From positions 1,860,001 through 1,924,000 of the forward strand of contig NZ_CP115670.1 of NCBI RefSeq assembly GCF_027886475.1: 64,000 nt of DNA, written 5' to 3'. Position numbers and translations under genes: made by a program. The notes beneath the pieces are model-generated. The model worked only from the letters and a program-made list of their open reading frames with translations, did no database searches and was not told the DNA's origin. The stretch comes from Corynebacterium sp. SCR221107 (GTDB taxonomy: Bacteria > Actinomycetota > Actinomycetes > Mycobacteriales > Mycobacteriaceae). Each line of letters begins with the position of its first letter. Position 1 is the first letter of the stretch. This document shows positions 17,553 through 29,147 of the stretch, piece after piece.

Positions 17553-20500
17553 CTAAAACACCCCACCTGTGGGGTTAGCGTCGACGATCGTGGTATTCGG
17601 TTCGGCGCCACCGTCGTCACCGGCATCGATCTCCTTTGGGGCTTCAGCGGGGTCCGCGCCCTTGATCATCCACAGGATGGTCTCGAGCTCCTCTGGTTTG
17701 ACCAGCACCTCGCGAGCCTTCGAGCCCTCGGACGGGCCGACAACCCCGCGGGTTTCCATGAGATCCATCAAGCGACCTGCCTTGGCAAAGCCGATGCGCA
17801 GTTTACGCTGAAGCATCGAGGTGGAGCCAAGCTGCGCGGTGACCACCAGCTCGACAGCCTGGAGGAGATCCTCCAGGTCATTTCCGATATCGGCATCGAT
17901 GTCCTTCTTAGCCTCAGCGGCCTTGTCATCGGTCACGCCCTCTGTGTAGTTGGGCTCCCCCTGCGACTTTGCGGCATCGACCACGGCCTGGACCTCCTCA
18001 TCCGTGACGAAGGCGCCCTGGATGCGGATGGCACGCCCACCCTGCGGAATGAACAAGCCATCGCCCATGCCAATGAGCTTTTCCGCGCCACCCTGGTCGA
18101 GGATGACGCGGGAGTCAGTGGCCGAGGAAGTAGCAAACGCCAGTCGGGAAGGCACATTTGTCTTGATCAAACCGGTCACCACATCCACCGACGGACGCTG
18201 GGTGGCCAGCACCAGGTGGATACCGGCCGCACGCGCCTTCTGGGTAATACGCACGATCGAATCCTCGATCTCCTTCGGCGCAGTCATCATCAGGTCGGCG
18301 AGCTCGTCGACCACGCAAACGATGAATGGGTATGGGTGATACTCGCGTTGGGATCCGGCTGGGGTTTGGATTTCTCCGCTGCGAATCTTGCGGTTGAAGT
18401 CCTTGATGTGGCGAACACGCGCGGACTTCATGTCCATGTAGCGCTGTTCCATCTCCTCAACCAGCCACTGCAGGGCAGCTGCGGCCTTCTTCGGCTGCGT
18501 GATGATGGGAGTGATTAGGTGAGGGATGCCCTCATAAGGTGTAAGCTCCACCATCTTCGGATCCACCAGGATCAACCGCACCTCTTCCGGCGTGGCTCGG
18601 GTCAGGAGCGACACGAGGAGGGAGTTCACGAAGGCCGACTTACCCGAGCCGGTAGAACCGGCAACCAGCAAGTGCGGCATCTTCTGCACAGAGTGCACAA
18701 CAAAGTCGCCCTCGATGTCCTTGCCCAAGCCGACAAGCATGGGGTCATGATCGGCGATGGTGGCTGGCGCATTGAGTACGTCGGCGAGGCGCACCATCTC
18801 GCGGTCGGCATTGGGCACCTCAATGCCCACCGCGGATTTGCCTGGGATCGGGGTCAACAGGCGCACATTGTCCGTTGCGACGGCATACGCCAGGTTGGAC
18901 TGGAGATTGGTAATCTTCGATACCTTCACACCAGGTCCCAGCTCCACCTCGTAGCGAGTCACCGTCGGTCCACGGCTAAAACCGGTGACGTGAGCATCGA
19001 CCTTAAACTCCTCGAAGACCTCGGTTATCGCCTCAATCATGCGATCGTTGGCCGCAGAGTGCGTTTTCGGCTGCTGCCCGGGGATGAGCAGATCCGTGCT
19101 GGGGAGCACGTAGTCGTTGTCTTGAGAAGGCAGGATCTTCGCCTGTTGCTGGGTATCCGGCAGGGAGTTTGCCGCGCGGGCGGCGGTGGCGCCAGCCGAG
19201 TGGGCCGCTGCCACACCACCGGCACCGAGGGCTACTGCCCCGGAAGGTACCGCGCCAGCGGCTGCGCCTTGCACTCCTGCACGCGTGCGCGCGGCCATTT
19301 CTCCGGCCACGCCTGCTGCACTGACGGCGCCTTCCATGAGGTTCGCAGCCGATTTTGGTGTAGAACGTTCTGCCACTGGCATCACTTGATGATCGGTCGC
19401 TGGTGCCGCCGACCGCGCTGGAGGTTGCTGTTGACGTGCGCGGGCGGCGTCGCGTTGCTTCGCAGCCTCAGCCACCATCGCTTGGCGCGTTTCTACCGCA
19501 TCGGTGCGGTCATAATCGGCAGCGTTGGAAGCCGGCGCAGTGCTTTCCGACGTCGAGCGCGCCGGAGCACGGCGGTTGTCATCCTCGGGTTTGCCTACTA
19601 CCGCAATCTCATCGGTATCGCCGATGTCGCGGGGCTTTCGCACCGGTTCACTAGCTGGAGGTTGCTCAGGACGCCTAAAGCTCATGGTCGGTTGCTCATA
19701 TGGCGACTCCTCGGAGTGAGAGGTGGCAAATTCATCAACCGGGTATGCCTCCATCGGGTTCCGGCGCTGCGACGACGCGGTAGCACGCGAACCCGACGCT
19801 TGACGAGGATCGACCCCATAGCCATTGACGTGGTCGTCTCTGCGCCTGGAGGCGCGGCGAGCGCGTGGGGAATCCGTGCCGGAGCTCGGCATGTCGGGCA
19901 ACGGAAGTTGTCGTGGCTCACGCCCGCCGCGGCTGGCGGCAATCTCGTCGATCTGCGAGTCGGCGTCGCCGTAGACATCATCCTCATCGATGTCATCGTA
20001 TTCCGACTCGACATCGCCATCGACAAAGCGACGACCACCGCGCGCAGAGCCCACCATGTCCTTGATGGCGTCGGCAAGCTCGCGGGCGGAAATGCCGGTG
20101 ATCTTCTGCGCGCCAAAAACGATCAGAATAACGAGTAAGGGAATGGCGATAAAGGAGCTAAAGCCCGCAGCCAACGGCCCCGCCAGGTAGGCGCCGATCG
20201 CACCACCGGCCTCACGTCGTCCAGCCCAATCTGTGGGATTTCCGGCGAACAGGTGCACCAATCCCAGCATCGACACCGTGATGATTCCGGTACCCACTGC
20301 TACCCGAGGACGGTCGGCGGGCTTGGGTGTCAGTCCGAGCATCAACATCAACGCCACGACCACGAGGACGACCGGCAGGATGAGGGCACCTGCCCCGATC
20401 GCTGTGTGCGTCATCTCAGCGATAAAGGCGCCCACTGGCCCTGCGATGTGGAACCACACAGAGGAACCCAGCACCACTGCCAAGGCGATGAGGCCTAGCG

Positions 20501-21050
20501 CCAAACCGTCGTAAGTTCCTGGTGTTTCCGCCTGGCCCGGGTCGAGGTCATTACCGCGCTGTCTTGGCTTGCGCGGTGTAGCTTCCCGCTCGCGGGCTTG
20601 CTCGGCTGATTCATAAAGATCTGTTGCTGGTTGACGCTTACCGCGTCGAGAAGACGCCTTCGCCTGCTCGTCTCGCGCAAGGTCCTTCGACTTGTCGTCG
20701 TCCGTGGCTTCATCCTCGACCAAGGAGTGCTCGTCAAAGTCATCATAGGCATCATCGGAGGCGCGACGGGCACGAGCCTTTGCCCCCACTTCGCCAATCT
20801 TGCGAGTCAAGGTGCCTACTCCCCGAGCGCTGGCGCCGAATGCCTGGGTAATTCCACTACCGACAGCACGAAAGGCGCTGCCGGTTCTCTCGTTGGAGGT
20901 GTCGGCAGCGCGATGGGCGGAGGTAGCAGGATAGCTCAAGCTCGTTTGTGAGCGGCGTCCCTTGGGGCCTGAGTTTTGTTGCTTCTTGGCCCGACGCTGA
21001 GAGTTCTTCCCTGACCGCGATGGAGTCGGTGATGCGCTTCTGACAGTCAT
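17553..21050 (-). CDS. ftsK: DNA translocase FtsK
   Basis: Septum-anchored hexameric DNA pump that completes chromosome segregation and activates XerCD at dif. 1165 residues. A cytoplasmic N-terminus of about 180 residues, basic then acidic, precedes four membrane helices (roughly residues 180-330). A long Ala/Pro/Gln linker follows (to about 700), then the motor with Walker A GSTGSGKS and Walker [13 protein letters not shown], and the C-terminal winged-helix gamma domain ([26 protein letters not shown]). I start at ATG 21050 (MTVRSAS), since -10 TAAGCT (21058-21063) and -35 TTGTGA (21080-21085) place a leaderless start there. An extension to 21116 crosses this promoter. Confidence 0.96.
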   Translation of the reverse strand: MTVRSASPTPSRSGKNSQRRAKKQQNSGPKGRRSQTSLSYPATSAHRAADTSNERTGSAFRAVGSGITQAFGASARGVGTLTRKIGEVGAKARARRASDDAYDDFDEHSLVEDEATDDDKSKDLARDEQAKASSRRGKRQPATDLYESAEQAREREATPRKPRQRGNDLDPGQAETPGTYDGLALGLIALAVVLGSSVWFHIAGPVGAFIAEMTHTAIGAGALILPVVLVVVALMLMLGLTPKPADRPRVAVGTGIITVSMLGLVHLFAGNPTDWAGRREAGGAIGAYLAGPLAAGFSSFIAIPLLVILIVFGAQKITGISARELADAIKDMVGSARGGRRFVDGDVESEYDDIDEDDVYGDADSQIDEIAASRGGREPRQLPLPDMPSSGTDSPRARRASRRRDDHVNGYGVDPRQASGSRATASSQRRNPMEAYPVDEFATSHSEESPYEQPTMSFRRPEQPPASEPVRKPRDIGDTDEIAVVGKPEDDNRRAPARSTSESTAPASNAADYDRTDAVETRQAMVAEAAKQRDAARARQQQPPARSAAPATDHQVMPVAERSTPKSAANLMEGAVSAAGVAGEMAARTRAGVQGAAAGAVPSGAVALGAGGVAAAHSAGATAARAANSLPDTQQQAKILPSQDNDYVLPSTDLLIPGQQPKTHSAANDRMIEAITEVFEEFKVDAHVTGFSRGPTVTRYEVELGPGVKVSKITNLQSNLAYAVATDNVRLLTPIPGKSAVGIEVPNADREMVRLADVLNAPATIADHDPMLVGLGKDIEGDFVVHSVQKMPHLLVAGSTGSGKSAFVNSLLVSLLTRATPEEVRLILVDPKMVELTPYEGIPHLITPIITQPKKAAAALQWLVEEMEQRYMDMKSARVRHIKDFNRKIRSGEIQTPAGSQREYHPYPFIVCVVDELADLMMTAPKEIEDSIVRITQKARAAGIHLVLATQRPSVDVVTGLIKTNVPSRLAFATSSATDSRVILDQGGAEKLIGMGDGLFIPQGGRAIRIQGAFVTDEEVQAVVDAAKSQGEPNYTEGVTDDKAAEAKKDIDADIGNDLEDLLQAVELVVTAQLGSTSMLQRKLRIGFAKAGRLMDLMETRGVVGPSEGSKAREVLVKPEELETILWMIKGADPAEAPKEIDAGDDGGAEPNTTIVDANPTGGVF

Positions 21051-21306
21051 GGTCTCAAGCTTAGACGTTCTAATCACATTCACAACATCCGGAACACTGT
21101 TTTGCTTAAATTTCACCTTTCAAGCGAGTCCAGTATGCATAGTTGACAAACCTCAACCACAGCTTGAGAAAGCGGCTTCGTCGAAGCGCCGTAACGCTAG
21201 TGACGTTGTGGTCAAGCATAGGACCGATACAGCTAGTAAGGGGTCTACTACCCGACCCAATCCATCACCACCGAATCCCTTCCAGCAGCTGCCCCCAGCA
21301 ATAAAC
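21051..21306. other. ftsK promoter region
   Basis: 256 bp upstream of ftsK. The minus-strand promoter is TTGTGA (21080-21085), 16 bp, TAAGCT (21058-21063), 7 nt, ATG. I see nothing else supportable in the remainder. Confidence 0.55.
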
Positions 21307-21957
21307 CTATACGGGAGACAACCTGAGCAGACCGTAGGGATCTTCAACGACAACGCCGGCTCCGTCGCCGTAGCTTGCCGCGCGACCAAAAAGCCATAGC
21401 ACCATATTTTCTGCCGACCCCCGAACCACGGCAACCCTATCACCCTGGACTGCCACGCCGAGGCGATCGTGCACGACCACACGCTTGCCGCCCACCGGTT
21501 CGAAGACCACCGGCCCCGCCGAACCTCGCAACAACATCGCTGCCATAGATCGTGCGTGAGCCATAAGCTCCAGGCGATCATTGTCATGAAGACGCAGGAC
21601 TGCTGTCTCCGCAAACTTGTCAGGGTTGGCCGCGACAACGTCGACATAATGTACGAAGTACTCGAGGGTGTTCATCTTTTGCTGAACAACCTTTGGAAGC
21701 TTGGACACTTTGCCCTTCCGCCAAGCATCGACCACAAAAGCCAAGTCTTGCCCCTTGACTTTAGCCATTTCCATTTCAAGTCGGTTGGCCAGTTGAGGAA
21801 TAAGAATCCCGACAGCTTTGGTAGGGCGATTTTCGCGCACGTACAAATGCGCGGCTAGGTCCGCCGCGGTCCAGCCCTCACACAAGGTCGGTGCATCAGG
21901 ACCAACTGTAAGCAAGGCCTGCGCCAGTGCGTCTTTCAACCGTTCAACCAGAATCAT
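21307..21957 (-). CDS. TIGR03085-type metal-binding protein (mycothiol-dependent superfamily)
   Basis: 216 residues starting MILVERLKDALAQALLTVGPDAPTLCEGWTAADLAAHL. The pattern (P-TLC-GW, DLAAHLxxRE, HYVDV) belongs to the DinB-like mycothiol-dependent maleylpyruvate isomerase superfamily. It fits the TIGR03085 subgroup conserved in actinobacteria; the two histidines in DLAAHL and YFVHYVDV are probable metal ligands. The substrate is unknown. The ATG at 21957 is preferred because TAGAGT (21965-21970, minus strand) sits 7 nt upstream; the frame extends to 22056 without family similarity. Confidence 0.8.
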   Translation of the reverse strand: MILVERLKDALAQALLTVGPDAPTLCEGWTAADLAAHLYVRENRPTKAVGILIPQLANRLEMEMAKVKGQDLAFVVDAWRKGKVSKLPKVVQQKMNTLEYFVHYVDVVAANPDKFAETAVLRLHDNDRLELMAHARSMAAMLLRGSAGPVVFEPVGGKRVVVHDRLGVAVQGDRVAVVRGSAENMVLWLFGRAASYGDGAGVVVEDPYGLLRLSPV

Positions 21958-22273
21958 GGCATCAACTCTAGCGCCTTCATCGCCAATTCCTCCCTGCCCC
22001 CCTCTCCCCCACCGGCGCGGTACGCATGGACGCCTTGTGCTTGCCGACGACCCCAAATTTCACTCCACCGTATGTGTCAGCTGAAAGCTTCCTTTGTTCG
22101 CTCATCCACGCGTTGCTCGGCATTCGCCCGGCGCCTTCCGCATCCCCGCCACCGGGCCCAACTTGACAAGCCACGGTAATACAAAAGTCCCCTGTCTTCG
22201 TCCGCCGCACCGCACGAGCAGTCCGGGGAGAACGACAGGGGTTAGCTTTAAGAGCTTGCCTTTCTAGCTTGCG
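21958..22273. other. Interval between rnj and the TIGR03085-type gene
   Basis: 316 bp. Contains the leaderless -10 of the downstream gene, a C-rich stretch (about 21990-22015), one G-variant repeat GCTTGCCGACG (22039-22049), and the rnj terminator. No gene is supportable. Confidence 0.5.
22182..22241 (-). terminator. rnj terminator
   Basis: Minus strand stem CCCCTGTC (22234-22241) with GACAGGGG (22189-22196), then ACTTTTGTATT. It lies 33 bp after the rnj stop. Confidence 0.65.
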
Positions 22274-24313
22274 TTAGAGGCTTTCGCGGGTTGCGCGGAT
22301 CTCATCGTCGTCGGCGGTGACCTGCGCAGTGGTGGTCGGGATGACCGTCGGCATAATCATCGGCTGACGACGCCAAGTCTGCTCAACATAGCGAGAAACC
22401 TTGCGACGAAGGTGCTGGACCATGCGATAAGGATCGTTTTCGCCCTCCGCAGCCAGATCATTCATGGTGGACTCCACCAGGTCGGTGACTTCCGGCATCA
22501 TGGCGACAGCATCCTCGGAGAAGCCCTTTGCTTGGACGGTTGGGCGCTCCAGCAGGCGGCCGGTGCGGTTGTCGATGACCGCGGTGATGGCGATGAGACC
22601 ACCCTCGCCCAGCGACGTTCGCTCCTCGAGTACCTCGGCGTCGATGTCGCCCATGGTGACACCGTCGACGTAGAGGTTACCGACTGGGATTTGGCCTACA
22701 ACGCGGGCGCGACCATCGACGAGGTCGACGACAACGCCGTTTTGAGCCAGCACCACACGGTCGCGTTCCACGCCGGTGGAAATCGCCAGTTCCTTATTCG
22801 CGCGCAGGTGGCGCCATTCGCCGTGCACCGGCATCGCGTTGACCGGGCGTGCGGCGTTATAGAGGAACAACAGCTCGCCGGAGTAGCCGTGGCCGGAAGT
22901 GTGGACCTTGGCATCGCGGCCAGTGACCACGGTGGCACCGATTTGGGCCAGCATATTGATCACACCGAACACCGCTTCCTCGTTTCCGGGAACCAGCGAG
23001 GAGGACAAGATGATGAGGTCACCATCACGGACAGTGATCTGACGGTGCTCGCGACGCGCCATGCGCGAAAGCGCTGCCATCGGCTCGCCCTGGGTACCGG
23101 TGGTGATCAGCATGACCTTGTGGGGGGCCATCTTGGCAGCGTCATCCATCGTGACAATTGTGCCGCGTGGCGCCTTGAGGTAACCGAGCTTCTCGGCGAT
23201 CTCCATGTTTCGGATCATCGAACGACCATTGAAGGCAACCTTGCGGCCAGCGGCCACGGCAGCATCCACAGCAGCCTGCACGCGGTACACGTTAGAGGCG
23301 AAGGAAGCAAGGATCACGCGCTGCTTGGCATCTGCGACCAAACGCTTCAAGGTGGGAGCAATTTCCGCCTCGGAGCCGGAAACGCCAGGGGTGGTTGCGT
23401 TCGTGGAATCGCACAAAAGGAGATCCACACCCTCGTCGCCGAAGCGAGAAAGCGCTGGCAAGTCGGTCGGACGCCCATCCGGCGGGGTCTGATCCAGCTT
23501 GATATCGCCGGTGTGAACGACCAGACCCGCTCCCGTCTTGATGGCAACGCCCAAGCAATCCGGAATTGAGTGGTTGACAGCCCAGAAGCGAATGTTGAAA
23601 GGACCGCGGTTTTCCACGGACTGCTCATTGACCTCGATGAGCTTTGGCCGCTGGCGGTGCTCCCGACACTTAGCAGCAATCAGTGCCAAGGTGAACTTGG
23701 AGGCGATGATCGGAATGTCAGGGCGCAGCTTCAATAGCCAAGGGATAGCGCCGATGTGGTCCTCGTGACCGTGCGTGACAACGAGAGCCTCGACGCGATC
23801 GAGTTGGTTTTCAATCGGTCCGAAATCGGGCAGGATCAAGTCCACGCCAGGCTCGCCGGAGGAGGGAAACAGCACGCCACAGTCAACGATGAGCAGGCGG
23901 TTATTGTACTCAAAGACCGTCATGTTACGGCCGATTTCGGAAATGCCACCAAGCGCGTAGATGCGAAGGCCGTTCTTCGGGGCCTTGGGTGGCTGCGGAA
24001 GACGCTCGGTGAGATCGGCGCCCTGCATGGACTTGACCACATTGCGGCGCTCGCGACCGCGACCGCCACGCTCGTTGCGATTGCCGTTTGAATCGGTGCG
24101 CGAAGCATCATTGCCGCCGCGACGAGACCTGTTGCTCGAACGCTTATTGGTGTTACGTCCTCGGCCGCCGCCCTTGTTGGCATTTCCCTCGGGCTTGTGC
24201 TCTGCAGCACCCGCGTCAGTTACTTCCGGTGCCTGGAATACAGGCGCTTCGTTAGCCTCCGGCGGCCCAGCCTTACGGGTCACCTTTCGAGAGCGGCTAC
24301 GGGGTTCAGTCAT
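22274..24313 (-). CDS. rnj: Ribonuclease J
   Basis: Zinc-dependent endo- and 5'-3' exoribonuclease of the beta-CASP metallo-beta-lactamase family, acting in mRNA decay and rRNA maturation. 679 residues. The first 110 are a basic, Arg/Gly/Asn-rich extension (SRSRRGG, ERGGRGRERR), longer than in Firmicutes but typical of actinobacteria and probably RNA-binding. The metal motif HGHEDH is at 181-186, and later metal ligands include VHTGDIKLD. The beta-CASP stretch and C-terminal domain follow. The stop is 2 bp from the dapA frame upstream limit, so it follows dapA or vice versa within one transcript. Confidence 0.96.
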   Translation of the reverse strand: MTEPRSRSRKVTRKAGPPEANEAPVFQAPEVTDAGAAEHKPEGNANKGGGRGRNTNKRSSNRSRRGGNDASRTDSNGNRNERGGRGRERRNVVKSMQGADLTERLPQPPKAPKNGLRIYALGGISEIGRNMTVFEYNNRLLIVDCGVLFPSSGEPGVDLILPDFGPIENQLDRVEALVVTHGHEDHIGAIPWLLKLRPDIPIIASKFTLALIAAKCREHRQRPKLIEVNEQSVENRGPFNIRFWAVNHSIPDCLGVAIKTGAGLVVHTGDIKLDQTPPDGRPTDLPALSRFGDEGVDLLLCDSTNATTPGVSGSEAEIAPTLKRLVADAKQRVILASFASNVYRVQAAVDAAVAAGRKVAFNGRSMIRNMEIAEKLGYLKAPRGTIVTMDDAAKMAPHKVMLITTGTQGEPMAALSRMARREHRQITVRDGDLIILSSSLVPGNEEAVFGVINMLAQIGATVVTGRDAKVHTSGHGYSGELLFLYNAARPVNAMPVHGEWRHLRANKELAISTGVERDRVVLAQNGVVVDLVDGRARVVGQIPVGNLYVDGVTMGDIDAEVLEERTSLGEGGLIAITAVIDNRTGRLLERPTVQAKGFSEDAVAMMPEVTDLVESTMNDLAAEGENDPYRMVQHLRRKVSRYVEQTWRRQPMIMPTVIPTTTAQVTADDDEIRATRESL

Positions 24314-24315
24314 AT

Positions 24316-25221
24316 TTATAGGACTCCAGCTTTTTCTAGATCGTGGCGGAGCTCTTCCACTTCCTGCTCGTTGGGAGCAATGATCGGCAGACGCGGATCG
24401 CCTACTTCAATGCCCTGCAAACGCAGTCCTGCCTTGGCGAAGGTCACGCCGCCAAGGCGGCCCTGTGCCGAGACGAGTGGGGACAGCCGCGCATTGATTT
24501 CGCGCGCCTTGTCGAGTTCGCCGTTAATAAATAGGGTTCGCATTTCGCGCAAGAGCTGAGGTGCTAGATGTCCGATGACGGAGATAAAGCCAGTTGCTCC
24601 AACCGACAGCCACGGGAGATTAAGCGGATCATCGCCGGAGTACCAGGCAAGCCCAGTCTCTTGAATCAGCGGGGTTGCCGCTGCGATGTCTCCCTTGGCG
24701 TCTTTGACGCCCTTGACGGTTGGCAACTGTGCGATCCGGCGCAGGGTTTCCGGCTGGATCGGCACCACAGAACGAGGCGGAATATCGTAGGCGCAGATAG
24801 GAAGAGGTGTCGCCTCAGCGATGGCGCGGAAGTGCTGATAAATACCTTCCTGGCTGGGCTTGGAGTAATAAGGCGTCACAACCAGCAACGCGTCTGCGCC
24901 AGCCTCGGCCGAAGCCTTGGCCATCGCAAGGGATGCTGCGGTGTTGTTCGTGCCGGCGCCCGCAATGATCTTTGCGGAATCACCAACCTCTTCTTTCACG
25001 GCCTTGAGCAGGCTGATCTTTTCATCCAGCGAGGTTGTCGGTGACTCACCGGTGGTTCCGGCGAGAACGAGAGAGTCAACCCCATTGGCTACCAGGTGCG
25101 CGGCCAAACGACGCCCGGCGGCGAGGTCAAGCTGGCCTTCGGAATCAAAGGGGGTGACGATGGCAACAGAAACAGTACCGAAGTACTCGCTGCCGTTATT
25201 CGCTGTCGAACCTGTGCTCAT
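24316..25221 (-). CDS. dapA: 4-hydroxy-tetrahydrodipicolinate synthase DapA
   Basis: Condenses pyruvate with aspartate semialdehyde, the first committed step of lysine and diaminopimelate synthesis. 301 residues; [10 protein letters not shown] is the phosphate/pyruvate-binding loop, the Schiff-base lysine is in GVKDAKGD (K173), and the catalytic tyrosine is in CAYDIPPRS (Y145). ATG 25221 ([10 protein letters not shown]) is preferred: TAACCT (25230-25235, minus strand) stands 8 nt upstream, suggesting a leaderless start. The frame is open to 25395, but that N-terminus is not family-like. It sits immediately upstream of rnj, 2 bp apart. Confidence 0.96.
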   Translation of the reverse strand: MSTGSTANNGSEYFGTVSVAIVTPFDSEGQLDLAAGRRLAAHLVANGVDSLVLAGTTGESPTTSLDEKISLLKAVKEEVGDSAKIIAGAGTNNTAASLAMAKASAEAGADALLVVTPYYSKPSQEGIYQHFRAIAEATPLPICAYDIPPRSVVPIQPETLRRIAQLPTVKGVKDAKGDIAAATPLIQETGLAWYSGDDPLNLPWLSVGATGFISVIGHLAPQLLREMRTLFINGELDKAREINARLSPLVSAQGRLGGVTFAKAGLRLQGIEVGDPRLPIIAPNEQEVEELRHDLEKAGVL

Positions 25222-25762
25222 GAATGGTAAGGTTACCTGCTTTCTCCCGCTGTGCCCATCACCACCCCAACTTTTTGCCCCACATATCCCCATACTGCTT
25301 CGTCGTTTTCCTCTCTCCCCCGCACTCGCCAAGCTTGTGGGCGCCTTCCCCACCAGTGCCCATCGCTTAATCCCGTTCCTGCATCCCAAGGCCAATCCCA
25401 GCGACCCCTGCTAAGCCTTGCGCTATGCAATAGTGACATCACCGTCGGTAGGTTCCCCAAACAGCCTGCAAGCCAGCACGCCTTCCTTCCTTTCAAGGGA
25501 GAGAAAACGAACCGGCTTGTCTGATTGGCAATTTCTTTGCCCAGTATTCCCATGGCGTCTGCTTCAGCTTGCCGTCCACACACCATGAAGCATGCCGCCT
25601 GTGAACGTCGGAAAGCAATCACGACAGGCCAAACCGCCACGGTCGATGCCTGGGCCACGGCGAAGATAAACCCTCATGCACCTGTGGCCAAGCACGACCT
25701 CATCACTCTCCTACGGAAAAACCTAGGGCCTCAAGCTATGGACGTTGGGGACGAGCGTTTGC
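25222..25762. other. Gene-free interval upstream of dapA
   Basis: 541 bp lying between ybdD and dapA on the minus strand. It is C/T-rich on the plus strand near dapA. It carries one dispersed repeat (CGTCGGAAAGC, 25606-25616). Open frames here show no family resemblance. Confidence 0.4.
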
Positions 25763-25954
25763 TTAACAGCAGCGCGAGGCCGGGTTGTTATCCTGATTGG
25801 CGTATCTTTCGCGCCAATAGTCGCGCTTGGACAAGACCTCGCACCCTGGGTGAGCCTGGCGGCGGTGGGCGACGTAGTTGTCGTAGTCATGATCGCCGAC
25901 CACGGCACCGAGGTACCACCACACGGACTTGGCTATTTTCACAACAGCGTGCAT
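25763..25954 (-). CDS. YbdD/YjiX family small protein (CstA partner)
   Basis: 63 residues, MHAVVKIAKSVWWYLGAVVGDHDYDNYVAH and on to NNPASRCC. It keeps the family features: a WWYL helix, G-D-x-D-Y-x-x-YV-x-H, HPGCE-like and R-x-Y-W-R-E-R motifs, and the terminal RCC. The family is encoded directly after cstA/btsT pyruvate transporters. Here its ATG (25952-25954) follows the stop of the cstA relic (25955-25957) without a gap. It is apparently intact although its partner is not. Confidence 0.8.
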   Translation of the reverse strand: MHAVVKIAKSVWWYLGAVVGDHDYDNYVAHRRQAHPGCEVLSKRDYWRERYANQDNNPASRCC

Positions 25955-26829
25955 TTAATGCCCCACATGCTTTCCAGGATTGCGGGCTTCCCACGCCTTG
26001 ACCAAGACACGCTCGGCGTCGGTGGGAACCATCGACTCGGGTGCGAAAAGCGCGGAGGCAACATAAGGCTCCTCCGAGGTCGCTGGGGTGTGCCCCTGGG
26101 CATGCTGGCGCGCTGCCTTTACCGTCGCCACCAGGCATGTGGCCACAACGATGGCGACTAACACGAGATACAACGCCGACAAGGTGCCCTGAACCGCAGT
26201 ATTGCGGATGACGGCATCGATGGCTTCCGGCGTCTTTGCCGTGCCAAAGGTAGTAAGGTCTTGTTCTTTCGCGTCCTTGAACGCGCTGTGCTGCGCCCAG
26301 TATCCGATGGACGGCGTGTCGCTGAAGATCTTCTGTAGCGAGGCGTAGAAAGTCACGGTAACGTCCCACGCCAATGGGATGGCTGGCACCCACGCGTACT
26401 TCAAACCGGTTTTTTTCACCACCACGACGAGGATCAGGCTCAAGGCGATGGCGGCCAGGAGTTGATTCGCAATACCAAACAGCGGGAAGAGCATGTTGAT
26501 TCCGCCCAGCGGGTAGTCACACCCATGAGCAAGATTGAACCCCATCCGGCGCAGATGACAGCCGTTGCGATCCACGCACCCGGCTTCCAGTGCGGATCCT
26601 TGAACTTGCCCAGACCGGGGATGGCACCGAAGGTGTCAGAGAGCAGGAAGCGAGCCACGCGGGTTCCCGCATCGATCGTGGTCAGGATGAAAAGGGCCTC
26701 AAACATGATGGCGAAGTGATACCAGAAGGCCTGGAGGGAATCATTGCCGAAGATGTCGGTGAGGATGTGAGACATGCCAAACGCGAAGGTGGGCGCACCG
26801 CCGGTACGGGACACGATCGCACAGGGAAA
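25955..26829 (-). pseudogene. cstA: Decayed carbon starvation protein CstA
   Basis: Two minus-strand frames encode adjoining pieces of CstA, a peptide/pyruvate transporter that is normally about 700-750 aa. The upstream piece has SRTGGAPTFAFGMSHILTD, FWYHFAIMFEALFILTT and IDAGTRVARFLL, and ends in GWGSILLMGVT. The downstream piece, in another frame, resumes at YPLGGINMLFPLFGIANQLLAAIAL and runs to the normal C-terminus. The junction is at about 26513-26516, where restoring a single base (GTGACT-G-ACCCG) would rejoin them as GVTDPLGG. The N-terminal half is missing, since homology stops near 26825. Both lesions together argue for real decay. Confidence 0.85.
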
Positions 26830-27294
26830 GACCCCCTGCGCTCACCTTTTTCGGAAATTGACTCCCCCGATGCGCAATGAGCAAATCTCGTTCAATGCTT
26901 GTCGCTTTCCGACGTCGCCAGCGCCCGCAACACACCTTGCATTCTTGCCGCATACCACCCCCTTTGCCCTGCTACGCCCGCACACAGTGTTCGCCACGCC
27001 AAGAACAACCAGTACCCCTTTTTAGAGTCAATCTTTTCAGCTTACCCCACGGCCCGACCACACGACGTATTGGTTTTACTCCCCCTTGTGCGCCACAGTT
27101 GGTGAGACCACGCGGGCTTGACGAAAAGACAGAAGGCGGCGCACAGGATGAATGAACATCACTGTGCGCCGCCAACGCTTTCCCCCTCAAACCTGCCACC
27201 CCGCACACCTTGAGTGCGCGTCCTATCGCAAAGATTGAAGCCGCCGAAAGTCACAGATCAAGCCGATCAATCGTCCGCGATTGCCTCTGAATTC
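26830..27294. other. Interval between the cstA relic and thyX
   Basis: About 465 bp where the 5' half of cstA would be expected. I see no CstA-like codons. It contains one dispersed repeat GCTTTCCGACG (26904-26914) and the thyX terminator (27135-27173). Confidence 0.5.
27135..27173 (-). terminator. thyX-dapB terminator
   Basis: Perfect 12-bp stem GGCGGCGCACAG (27135-27146) with CTGTGCGCCGCC (27162-27173) and a 15-nt loop. On the minus strand it is followed by TTCTGTCTTTTC. It lies 120 bp beyond the thyX stop. Confidence 0.75.
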
Positions 27295-28047
27295 TTAGAA
27301 GTCGGTGACGTATGGACTCGTTGCCATCTTCGAGCCATCCATCAAGGTAGTGACCTCGAAATCACCGAAGGCCACGGGGGCCTGGTTTTGCAGAAGCTCT
27401 AAACACTCAACTGCTAAGGTTCGGATCTCAACGTCAGCATGCTCGGAGGCACGCATTCCGATGAAGTGACGCCACGTCCGGAAGTTTCCGGTCACCACGA
27501 TGCGCGACTCCATCGCATTCGGCAAGATCGCGCGGGCGGCCTGCCGCGCCTGCTTCTTTCGCAGCAGGGCGTTAGGCTCGTCGGCAAGCTTTTCCTCTAG
27601 CGCTTCCAGCAGTTCGTTGTAGGCCAAGCGGCTAACATCGACAGTGTTGAGAAAGATCTCGCGTAGCTGCTCATCCTCATCGATGAGCGGTGGAACGATG
27701 ACCTCTGTCTGATCTTGGTGAACAAATCGTTGCGATAGCTGCGAGAAACTAAAATGACGGTGCCGGGTGAGCTCATGTGTTGCCGAACGCGACAACCCAC
27801 GAATGTACAGCGTTGCCGTGGGGTGCTCCAGCAACGCCGTGTGCCCCACCTCCATGATGTGGCGCAGATAGGCCTCATTAGTAGCCGTGCGGGGATTGGG
27901 CTTATCAAAGGACTCATAACACGCCCGCCCCGCAAACTCTATGAGGGCTTCCGAGTCGGTGGCATCCGTCTCCCAGTCAATGTCAGAAGGTGGCATGAAG
28001 TGCGAGCAGGCCACGATCTGGACGTTGAGCAGTTTTTGCCGGGCCAT
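27295..28047 (-). CDS. thyX: Flavin-dependent thymidylate synthase ThyX
   Basis: Makes dTMP from dUMP using FAD, NADPH and methylene-tetrahydrofolate. 250 residues. The diagnostic ThyX motif [13 protein letters not shown] is present ([14 protein letters not shown]), and the C-terminal [11 protein letters not shown] segment contributes to the active site. ATG 28047 (MARQKLLN) is 4 bp after the dapB stop, so the two are coupled; a longer frame to 28074 would overlap dapB. A G-variant repeat copy (27579-27589) encodes KLADE. Confidence 0.96.
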   Translation of the reverse strand: MARQKLLNVQIVACSHFMPPSDIDWETDATDSEALIEFAGRACYESFDKPNPRTATNEAYLRHIMEVGHTALLEHPTATLYIRGLSRSATHELTRHRHFSFSQLSQRFVHQDQTEVIVPPLIDEDEQLREIFLNTVDVSRLAYNELLEALEEKLADEPNALLRKKQARQAARAILPNAMESRIVVTGNFRTWRHFIGMRASEHADVEIRTLAVECLELLQNQAPVAFGDFEVTTLMDGSKMATSPYVTDF

Positions 28048-28051
28048 CGGT

Positions 28052-29147
<1,096 letters not shown>

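Noticed and set aside
18519..20138. 539-codon open frame opposite ftsK
   Set aside because: Arg/His/Gly-rich shadow of the ftsK linker; no domain features.
21990..22015. C-rich stretch as a 6C-type RNA
   Set aside because: I could not build the two flanking stems that should hold the C-runs in loops.
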